Assembly (NCBI RefSeq): GCF_901709675.1 | Contig: NC_051094.1 | Coordinates: forward strand, 1,276,001-1,340,000 | Source of the DNA: Syngnathus acus | Lineage: Eukaryota; Chordata; Actinopteri; Syngnathiformes; Syngnathidae | DNA length: 64,000 nucleotides | Direction: 5' to 3' | Shown here: positions 46,789 through 55,778 of the stretch, in pieces | How the letters are laid out: every line of letters starts with the position of its first letter | Numbering within the stretch: position 1 is the first letter of the stretch | The notes under the pieces: model-generated | Databases searched by the model: none | What the model was told of the DNA's origin: nothing | The model's input: only the letters and a program-made list of their open reading frames with translations | Position numbers and translations under genes: made by a program

Positions 46789-47738
46789 CTAGTGTTGGCT
46801 CGTGAGTGAACGATGGGTTCAAAAGAACGAATCTTTTCAGTGATCTAGAGTGACCGAATCACTTCCTAAAGTGATTCGTTCTTTTTCCAGTTCATATGAC
46901 TTCAACCAGTAGGTGTCGGTAATGCCCATTGAAGCTGGTGCCACCTCGCCGTAAAACAAAACGAAGAAGAAAATGACGTAACTTCCCGTTCACGAACGAG
47001 TCGTGAATGTCGATTTACGATTTGCCAAGTAAAGAAAGAACCACTCACTGAAACACCACTTCTTTTATGCGCGTTTTCTCCAAGCTAACGGCTAACCTTA
47101 TTGCATGAAGGGATGCGCCGTTATGCAACAATGCTTCTCTTTGGTTAATCTTGATTTTATAACACTTATAGTATTTTTAATTAACGTGTATGCATATATA
47201 CACTTAAATATTGTTATCCAATATATTTACTGCAATTTCACATTGGATTGCTGGTTTGAAATTTACTTTTAATATTATTATTATTATTTCAATAAACATT
47301 TATGTTAAAACTTGTCTGGTGTTTTATTCCTTGTTTTTATGTTCAAACCTTTTGAGTGAACCGATTCTAAAGATTCAGTTCAGAACTGGAATGCACATCA
47401 CTAGTACAAAACAGTGCAGACGGCCGCCAACTGCCAGGCAGAGATAGCCGACTGGTTAGTGACACGAGCTCTTACTCGGTAAGATCTTGGTTCGATCCCA
47501 GGTGTGTGCACATACCTGAATGTGCTTTTAGACTTGGAACCTCCCTTTGTATGCGTTTTTTTTCATTCATTAGGGAAAAACCTTAAGTGAAAGTGAAAAG
47601 TACCACACCCGCCCTCACCCCCACTTTTTGATGGGCTGTTTGATCTGTGACGTCACGCGGACACTCTATTAGGTACACTGTCATTTTCAAGTGTACCTAA
47701 TAACAGGCCACTTTATTAGGGAAATATCATGGTCAAAG
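46789..47738 (+). repeat. Left inverted arm of the composite element
   Basis: Begins CTAGTGTTGGCTCGTGAGTG. Its first about 615 bp end in GGAATGCACATCACTAG (near 47404), so this part itself looks like a smaller element with CTAGTG ends. A tRNA-like head follows (47445-47499), then the sequence leading into the array. It contains about 195 bp (roughly 46962-47158) missing from the right arm and a CRE-like TGACGTCA at 47648-47655. Confidence 0.8.
47445..47499 (+). promoter_or_regulatory. tRNA-like A and B boxes (left arm)
   Basis: TAGCCGACTGG (47445-47455) fits an RNA polymerase III A box and GGTTCGATCCC (47489-47499) a B box. Spacing is that of a tRNA gene. This is the usual head of a tRNA-derived SINE. 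It reads inward, toward the array. Confidence 0.65.
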
Positions 47739-49683
47739 ATCAGGTGTCAAGCTCTAGTCCTCGTGGCCGCGTTCCAACATGTTTTCCAAGTGACCCTCGT
47801 TAACCGCACCTGCGTGAAAAGTTTTTGGTCACTTTCACGTTCCGCAAGAGCTAAAACTTTTCACGCAGGTGCACTTAACGAGGGAATCACACGGACACTC
47901 CATTAGGTACACCGCCATTTTCAAGTGTACCTAATAACAGGCCACTTTATTAGGGAAATATCATGGTCAAAGGTCACAGGTGTCAAGCTCTAGTCCTCGG
48001 GGCCGCGTTCCAACATGTTTTCCAAGTGACCCTCGTTAAGCGCACCTGCGTGAAAAGTTTTTGGTCACTTTCACGTTCCGCAGGAGCTAAAACTTTTCAC
48101 GCAGGTGCACTTAACGAGGGAATCACACGGACACTCCATTAGGTACACCGCCATTTTCAAGTGTACCTAATAACAGGCCACTTTATTAGGGAAATATCAT
48201 GGTCAAAGGTCAGGTGTCAAGCTCTAGTCCTCGTGGCCGCGTTCCAACATGATTTCCAAGTGACCCTCGTTAAGCGCACCTGCGTGAAAAGTTTTTGGTC
48301 ACTTTCACGTTCGCAAGAGCTAAAACTTTTCACGCAGGTGCACTTAACGAGGGAATCACACGGACACTCCATTAGGTACACCGCCATTTTCAAGTGTACC
48401 TAATAACAGGCCACTTTATTAGGGAAATATCATGGTCAAAGGACAGGTGTCAAGCTCGAGTCCTCGTGGCCGCGTTCCAACATGTTTTTCAAGTGACCCT
48501 CGTTAAGCGCACCTGCGTGAAAAGTTTTTGGTCACTTTCACGTTACGCAGGAGCTAAAACTTTTCCCGCAGGTGCACTTAACGAGGGAATCACACGGACA
48601 CTCCATTAGGTACACCGCCATTTTCAAGTGTACCTAATAACAGGCCACTTTATTAGGGAAATATCATGGTCAAAGGACAGGTGTCAAGCTCGAGTCTTCG
48701 TGGCCGCGTTCCAACATGTTTTCCAAGATTCCCCTCGTTAAGTGCACCTGCGTGAAAAGTTTTTGGTCACTTTCACGTTCGCAAGAGCTAAAACTTTTCA
48801 CGCAGGTGCACTTAACGAGGGAATCACACGGACACTCCATTAGGTACACCGCCATTTTCAAGTGTACCTAATAACAGGCCACTTTATTAGGGAAATATCA
48901 AGGTCAAAGGTTACAGGTGTCAAGCTCTAGTCCTTGGGGTCACGTTCCAACATGTTTTCCAAGTGACCCTCGTTAAGCGCACCTGCGTGAAAAGTTTTTG
49001 GTCACTTTCACGTTCCGCAAGAGCTAAAACTTTTCACGCAGGTGCACTTAACGAGGGAATCACACGGACACTCCATTAGGTACACCGCCATTTTCAAGTG
49101 TACCTAATAACAGGCCACTTTATTAGGGAAATATCATGGTCAAAGGTCAGGTGTCAAGCTCTAGTCCTCGTGGCCGCGTTCCAACATGTTTTCCAAGTGA
49201 CCCTCGTTAAGCGCACCTGCGTGAAAAGTTTTTGGTCACTTTCACGTTCGCAAGAGCTAAAACTTTTCACGCAGGTGCACTTAACGAGGGAATCACACGG
49301 ACACTCCATTAGGTACACCGCCATTTTCAAGTGTACCTAATAACAGGCCACTTTATTAAGGAAATATCATGGTCAAAGGTCACAGGTGTCAAGCTCTAGT
49401 CCTTGGGGCCACGTTCCAACATGTTTTCCAAGTGACCCTCGTTAAGCGCACCTGCGTGAAAAGTTTTTGGTCACTTTCACGTTCCGCAAGAGCTAAAACT
49501 TTTCACGCAGGTGCACTTAACGAGGGAATCACACGGACACTCCATTAGGTACACCGCCATTTTCAAGTGTACCTCATAACAGGCCACTTTATTAGGGAAA
49601 TATCATGGTCAAAGGTCACAGGTGTCAAGCTCTAGTCCTCGGGGCCGCATTCCAATATGTTTTCCAAGATTCCCTCCGTGAAG
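47668..49683. repeat. Tandem array of about nine 233-236 bp units
   Basis: Counting from the ATTAGGTACAC motif, units start at 47668, 47902, 48138, 48371, 48605, 48839, 49075, 49308 and 49544. Spacings are 234, 236, 233, 234, 234, 236, 233 and 236. The length difference comes mainly from a 2-bp AC in GGTCACAGGTG. Each unit holds a short palindrome (ATTAGGTACAC / GTGTACCTAAT) and a longer hairpin with about 30-bp arms (CTCGTTAAGCGCACCTGCG / CGCAGGTGCACTTAACGAG). The ninth unit is truncated at the right arm. Confidence 0.93.
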
Positions 49684-50434
49684 CTTTGACCATGATTTTT
49701 CCCTAATGAAGTGGCCTGTGATTAGGTACACCTGAAAATGGCGGTGTACCTAATGGAGTGTCCGAATGACGTCACAGATTAAACAGCAAATCAATAGGTG
49801 GGGGTGAGGGTGGGTGTGGTACTTTTCACTTTCACTTAAGCTTTTTCCCTAATGAATGAAAAAAACGCTTACAAAGCGAGGTTCCAAGTCTAAAAGCACA
49901 TTTCAGTATATGCGCACACCTGGGATTGAACCAAGTTCTTACCGAGTAAGAGCCCATGTCACCAACCAGTCGGCTAATTCGACCTGGCAGCCAATGGCCG
50001 TCTGCACTCTTTTGTACTACTGATGTGCATTCCAGTTTCAAGTGAACTGAATCTTTATAATCGGTTCACAAAAGGTTTGTTTGAATATAAAAACAAGGAA
50101 TAAAACACCAGACAAGTTTTAACATAAATGTTTATTGAAATAATAATAATATTAAAAGTATATTTCAAACCAGCAATCCAATGTGAAATTGCAGTCGATA
50201 TATTGGATAACAATATTTAAGCGTATATATGCATACACGTTATTTAAAAACTACTATAAGTGTTTTGTTTTACGGCGAGGTGGCACAGCTTCAATGGGTA
50301 TTACCGACACCTACTGGTTGAAGTCATATGAACTGAAAAAAAAACCGAATCACTTCCTAAAGTGATTCGTTCACTCTCGTTCACGGAAAGGATTCGTTCT
50401 TTTGAACCCATCGTTCACTCACGAGCCAACACTA
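49684..50434 (-). repeat. Right inverted arm of the composite element
   Basis: On the minus strand it repeats the left arm from CTAGTGTTGGCTCGTGAGTG to CATGGTCAAAG. The tRNA-like boxes are kept (49922-49976, minus), as is TGACGTCA (49767-49774). Divergence is modest, mostly single bases. The about 195-bp block is absent, joined at ACAAAACACTTATAG. Confidence 0.8.
49922..49976 (-). promoter_or_regulatory. tRNA-like A and B boxes (right arm)
   Basis: On the minus strand TAGCCGACTGG (49966-49976) and GGTTCAATCCC (49922-49932) give the same layout as the left arm. It faces the array from the other side, so both would transcribe into the repeats. The B box carries one change from the left copy. 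Confidence 0.6.
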
Positions 50435-50459
50435 GCAAGCAGAGAAAACAAGTTGACGC
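50435..50459 (+). repeat. 25-bp direct repeat, right flank
   Basis: Identical to 46633-46657. It continues directly into the klf9 5' region. Confidence 0.85.
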
Positions 50460-50741
50460 GTGTGTGCAGGACATTCGATTAGATGCCGTGGAAGCTGCCT
50501 GAACGACAAAATACACAGAGAGAATAGAAGAAAACTCTTCACAGTTGCGTTTCTGTCGACTGAGAGTGTTTGTTTTGTCTCATTTCGAACGGCCCACACT
50601 CATTGCGGGACAGTCACATTGTCGCCGGCCGGCACGTGTGTGGAGGATCAACCACAGCAGCTCCTCTTCACCGGGTGGAGATTGTTTTTCTTTTTTGCAA
50701 CAACTCTCAATCTCCGCCAGTGCAACCTTCCAGCAGCGGTC
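50460..50741 (+). other. klf9: klf9 5' UTR (inferred)
   Basis: GC-rich sequence between the right flank repeat and the chosen ATG. A possible splice acceptor (GTGTGTGCAG) ends at 50469, so an upstream non-coding exon spliced across the composite element is conceivable. Not proven. Confidence 0.35.
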
Positions 50742-52542
50742 ATGTCCGAGGTCTCTGCGGACTCTGTCCTCGCGCGACCGCCTCCGGTCCGAATGGCGCT
50801 CAAAGATAACCAAGAGAACCGAACTTTGCTCATGGTGGCGATGATTCTGTTGGATCTGAACAAATGTCGGCCTGACGCCGTGCACAAGGACGACAAGGAG
50901 AAGCCGGTCGAGAGCAAGAGGAGGGCGGAGAAGGCGCAAGAGTCCTCCGAGAAGAGACACCGCTGCCCCTTTAGCGGCTGTGGCAAAATGTACGGAAAGT
51001 CGTCCCACCTTAAAGCCCACTTGAGGGTGCATACCGGTACGTAAATCTCACCTGGCCGGTTCTCTATGGTTTTATTTTTTAAAGGATCCGCCTTGTTATC
51101 AGTAGTTCTATTGTTGACGTCACTGTTCAAATAGCTATACGTTGTGACGTCACTGTGTCACGATATAAAGGTTCGTGAGAACATGTCGTGACATGATCGT
51201 GCGATAACGATAACTAATAATAGGAAGCATCGTGCTCAGCCAGTGGGAGCGGGAGGAGGAAGAGGTGAGTGTCTGCGCGTGCGTGTATGTTTGATCTATG
51301 TCGGGGCGTTTTTTGACCCGGGGGGCAGACAAGATGAATTGGAGAGGAAAAAAGAAATTGAACAAACCTTGTACTTGTTTGGGGCGGAGGGCTCCATTTG
51401 TATTTTTGATATGAACCAATATCAGCCGCCACACGGGGCCAGGCCCCCTCACCCGCTGATGCGTGGGATTTCCGACACGTTGTCGTTGATTTGGCGCCTG
51501 TGCTAGCCGTCTCTCGTGGCCCACTTGAGCCGCCCACGCCTACGTGATGCTAAACCAACCAGAGTGTGAAATCAAATCATCGTCCTCCTTTTTAGAAGTT
51601 TATTGTGACCGTGATAAAAACCAAGACCCCGCCCCTTCCGCGTACGTCATGCGCCCCCGCCCTTCCCTCACGCGCGTGGTTGTAAACAAGAGAAAACACG
51701 TGGTGCAGTAGCGCACGTGGCGGGCGGGGGAGGAGACTGTGGTTTTCGTGCTTTAAAAAAATTGCTCATTGCTGTTATCATGACTCACTTGTTCTTAAAT
51801 GAACGTGTTCTGATTCTGTTCCTAGAAAACACGCGCTCGCGCACAAACTCAAACACCATATGTTTGTGCACGGAGACAGAAAAACTGTTTGTACTGTGCT
51901 TGCATGAGAATTGCTTCATCCTTTCTTTTTTGTGGCACTCGGAAGAACCACTAAACAAGATTGATCTGTCGAAAAACTGCAGCTACTGATTATTGCAAAC
52001 CAGTTTGATACACACTTCTGAAGTAACACATTTGTTTGGATTGTAAAGATTGATCTCTTCATGGTGCCACTGAACAATACAGAATTTTGAACTGTAGAAT
52101 TTGTTTTGCATAATCCTGTCATTTTCAAATTTACATTAAAGCTAGTATGATTAAAAAAAACAGGAACAAAAATGTTATATACAGCTTACTGGTAAGTGGT
52201 ATTTTTGTTTAGTGAGTCACATCTTACTGGAGCTAAAAACGTCCCCCATGTTCTTCCTCAGGCGAGCGTCCGTTCGAGTGCACCTGGCCATCCTGCGGCA
52301 AGAAATTCTCCCGCTCGGACGAGCTGACCCGCCACTACCGCACGCACACGGGCGAGAAGCGCTTCACCTGTCCGCTGTGCGACAAGTGCTTCATGAGGAG
52401 CGACCACCTGACCAAGCATGCCCGCCGCCACGCCGGCTTCCATCCCAGCATGCTGCTGGGCGCCAGCGCCGCCAAGAGACGCCGCAGCTCCGTCTCCGTG
52501 TCGTCGTCAGACTCCGGAGACCAAAGCCCTCATGGGGTATGA
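50742..52542 (+). CDS. klf9: Krüppel-like factor 9-type transcription factor
   Basis: Two exons, 50742-51036 and 52262-52542, join at H-T-G (G|GC), the usual KLF intron position; 191 residues. It binds GC/GT boxes in nuclear DNA. Three C2H2 fingers: C75/C80/H93/H97, C105/C110/H123/H127 and C135/C138/H151/H155. Base-contacting [16 protein letters not shown] and RSDHLTKH and the linkers HTGE are intact; FHPSM follows finger 3 as in KLF9. [11 protein letters not shown] (residues 34-44) matches the KLF9 SLLDLNKYRP segment. The start is the first ATG in a plausible protein context (GGTCATGTC); upstream in-frame sequence is not KLF-like. Human KLF9 is longer (244 aa) and has an N-terminal SIN3-binding motif not seen here. 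The Ser-rich tail recalls KLF13, but position downstream of trpm3 on the same strand supports klf9. Confidence 0.88.
51037..52261 (+). other. klf9: klf9 intron
   Basis: 1.2 kb, donor GTACGT, acceptor CTTCCTCAG. GC-rich in the first 700 bp, with CACGTG-type E-boxes at about 51698 and 51715; AT-rich afterwards. No other gene was recognised. Confidence 0.6.
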
Positions 52543-55351
52543 AACGGAGGCCGACACACACACACACACACACGGACACTTGTGTGCCGCCCCGCTACCA
52601 CAAAGGTTCTCTCAGAGTCGTTTCCATTCTATACCAACGTGACAAGTATTTATACAAAATTCTCTCGTCAGGTTGACCTAGTGTGTTTATTTTGAAATGA
52701 GTCATATAACATCAAGCAGTGCAATGGAATGGTGCTTATCCATCTACATTGTACTTCTGAGGTTCTGGCTTTGAATCTTGTGTGGGGGTTAGCATAGCTC
52801 GTATCCCACATTCCAAAAACCCGCATGTTAGGTCCATTCAATTCTGTCTCTGTGCCCCGCTAACGGCCAGTGATTTGTTTATGGTGCGCCCCACCAGTCG
52901 CCCAAAGTTGTATCGCTCTATAGAAAATGCTCTGTAGCGTTGTCACCTCTCACTAACAGTTTAGTAATGTGGACATGAGTCAGCTCCACGTCATAACAGA
53001 AAGGGAATAAATGGTGTGTGTATATATACACACACACACACAAGTTTGAGCATTAAATATAATGCGTATATACAATAGAACAGTATTACTATGTACGTAC
53101 ATAGAGGGGAAATGGACTATTTAGCCTTTAGTTATTCGAGAGAAATGAGATTATCATAGAGATCCGAATTTAGCCCATTACAGAGTGACCTCCTATGAAG
53201 AAACCGAACAAAAATGCATCAAGAATACCTTGACGAGAAAACAGGTCTTCTTCACTTAAGGACTGTGCCTTCCCCCACCTCGCCACTCTCGAAAGGAATA
53301 TTTGGTCATCATTTTGTTCACACTGGTGTTCAGCAACCTAGAGTGAATATTAAGTGACTTGTCTGACCAACAGTACCGGCCAGCACACTTTGGCTTGTTT
53401 GTCCACGTATTTTGTCAGGGATGTTTCCATGAACATTTTGCGCCTCCTAGTGGTGATGTTGAAGCACAACATGTCACCTTATCTGTCTGGGGACTGTCTA
53501 CGCCAGAAAATTCTTTTAGTCCGGACCATAAGCGGACTTTTTTCATTTGGTGCTGCATTCTTGCTTTGAATATTAGACCTGCAAAATAATTTTGCAAGAG
53601 AGTCTAATTCAATCCAGGTTTTGCAACGCTAGATCCTTCAAAAAGTGGGTGTCGGTCCGTTTGTTTTTGGTCCGCACCAAGGTTCGTTTGTGTGTAGTCA
53701 CAAATGCATCACAAAGATCTCGGGAAGCAAATTAGTGGTGTGCGAAACTATTTTGGTATCGAAATACAGGGCCAGCACATCTACCGACACTTTACAATTA
53801 TTAAGGTAGCTGCATCAAATTTCCAATGATGCTTTTGTGACTTTTGATCTGTTAAAAGCGAGAACATAATTAGAATAACACATTGATATCAATACTTTAG
53901 CATCGATCCGCCCACCACTCAAATGAACCCAGGTGCGTTATAATTGAGCCAAACGGTGCAATTGTGAATACACCCTTCATTTAGTTCAGAAATCAATTCC
54001 ATCATGTCGCAAATGTCTTATTTGTTCAGTACGTTGTTTTTGTCATCGTACTGGTTTTATGTTTTTAACGATGCATCACGCCACTACAAATGTTTTGCAA
54101 ATTCTCAGACTTGTGAATTTTTTTCTGTTATAACGACATCTGTGATTCAGTGTTGGTGCCTTTCGGGTTGAAGCCATCATGATGCTATTGTACTGTACTG
54201 AGGGTGACCATGTAAATGCTTTAGACATGGCATTGTAATAATTAAGCCTCAGATTTAACATTAAAAAGAATGTTCTTCCTAATCCTGGCTTACTTCTCCA
54301 TATACTACATACTCTCACATGATTAGCTGTTTTTATTTCGTGTTCTCATACACCACACATAATAACAATGTTAAATACCATAATGGAAATGGTTTTGAAA
54401 TTAAAATGATTCATTATAAAAGGAAAAACAATCGACGCTGACGATTGGAAGGTTAAAAACAAAATCAAGTTACAGATTGCTCATTAAAATCAACTAACAA
54501 CATCATGGCAATAAATAATACACAATTATAGTTAGCTTGTTTGTACTTAAGGCAACTCTAACTGCAAATAATCCGTTTCTTTAAGGGAGCTAGGTCAGTA
54601 ACTGAAGCTGCAAGACCCACAATTGCCCGCCGACTATTCACATTGGCATGGAAAGTTATGTACAGTACATGCATGCGTGTGTGTGTGTGTGTGTAGTATG
54701 TGTGTGCGTGTGCAAAGACACAAGTCAAATCCTTTCTGTGTCTGATGATGGACACTATAAAATGTACAAACGTTTAAAGGTGGAGAAGACATGAAATACT
54801 TTGTCCTTTAGCTTCACGCCTGTAGACAGCAATCTCCCTTTCTTTATATACGTATATACTTTTTTAATACTAACGGGGAAACCGTGTCGCTGCTGTGCAA
54901 GAAAAAGGCCTAAAAAGGTGAAAACACATTTAAAATAATACAACACACAGTCCAAACATGCTGGGAAGGGCAGAAATGAAATGTGCAAATGGTCCTTCCT
55001 AACTTCCCTTTTCAATTTGTTCTTCAGCTGGGTTAGGGTTAATTTTAGGGTCAAGGTCAAAGCCAGGAGGACGGAGAAGGTGAATCGGGGGGGGACTACA
55101 GTACTCATTTGCCTCTTTTACACACACCGATTAAACTCATGGCAACAGTAGTTAAAATTGTAAACCGTATGTTAACTAAGCGGAGCAGCAATATCATCAT
55201 TTAAGATTATGTTGAGAAGTGCATGTCCTGCCATAGGAGGAAAACACCAGCACTAGCAGAAAAAAAAAAAAGCATCTTCAGCTTTGGGGTGACTTTTCAG
55301 GATGAAACAAAAAAAGGCGCTACAATTACAGCTCAACTACAAAATTAAATA
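52543..55351. other. klf9 3' region and convergent intergenic stretch
   Basis: klf9 3' UTR signals are AATAAA at 53006-53011 and ATTAAA at 53052-53057 (the mammalian UTR is longer, so the end is uncertain). Microsatellites: CA at 52555-52572 and 53028-53042, GT at 54676-54694. No gene was recognised. Confidence 0.45.
54676..54694. repeat. (GT)n microsatellite
   Basis: About nine GT units between klf9 and fam219a. Confidence 0.85.
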
Positions 55352-55357
55352 TTTATT
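55352..55357 (-). terminator. fam219a: Candidate fam219a polyadenylation signal
   Basis: AATAAA on the minus strand, about 420 bp past the stop codon. It is the first perfect signal seen downstream. Confidence 0.35.
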
Positions 55358-55505
55358 TTATAATAATATTCCACTATAGTTATAATTCATGTGTATCTGT
55401 GGCCAAAAAGTGAAGCGTGGAGAGTCTCTGACACAGAAGTTTAGTCAATAAATGAGGCTATCATTGGCAACAACCTCTTGGCGGATTAAATTCACCCATC
55501 AAGAA

Positions 55506-55538
55506 GATGGATGGATGGATGAATGGATTGATGGATGA
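55506..55538. repeat. (GATG)n tetranucleotide repeat
   Basis: Imperfect GATG/GATT units in the fam219a 3' UTR region. Confidence 0.8.
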
Positions 55539-55778
55539 AAGTGCATTTTAGGTTGAACCTGAAGTTACACCCCAAATCTCAATCTTGCCAACTCTTTGTG
55601 ACTTGTGAATAGCAGACTATCGTCACCATTTTCCCTCCCACTGTTTTAACCAAAACATTTCATGAATTAATAAATTAGTCATTCCTATTCTAGCACATTT
55701 CAGTTGGTCGTCTATTTCTTACCATGCCTCACCGCGAAGAAAATGAACATGAGGGGGCGGAGTTAAGAGGGGGAGGGG

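Larger units (their letters stand above)
46658..50434. mobile_element. Composite foldback element with internal tandem array
   Basis: A 3.8-kb insertion flanked by a 25-bp direct repeat (46633-46657 and 50435-50459). Its ends are TAGTG and CACTA. From outside in: a 131-bp left-only segment (46658-46788), a left arm (46789-47738), a tandem array (47668-49683, overlapping the arm's inner end), and a right arm (49684-50434) that is the inverted complement of the left arm but lacks about 195 bp. Arms share CTAGTGTTGGCTCGTGAGTG at the outside and AGGTACAC-type sequence inside. No transposase-like open frame was seen, so it is non-autonomous. Confidence 0.8.

Noticed and set aside
47445-47499. A genuine tRNA gene
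   Set aside because: A and B boxes are present, but I see no complete acceptor stem pairing, and the copy lies within a mobile-element arm, as in tRNA-derived SINEs.
47691-49340. Repeated 71-80-codon open frames beginning MYLITGHFIREISWSK in successive array units (47691, 48161, 48394, 49098)
   Set aside because: They recur only because the DNA is tandemly repeated, each is broken at a different point, and the frame runs through the hairpin arms. No protein family resemblance.
47668-49683. Regularly spaced repeats resembling a CRISPR array
   Set aside because: Units are 233-236 bp and repeat along their whole length, with no unique spacers, in a vertebrate genome.
50742-52542. Assignment to KLF13
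   Set aside because: The Ser-rich tail is KLF13-like, but the LLDLNK segment, finger 1 ([12 protein letters not shown]) and position beside trpm3 favour klf9.
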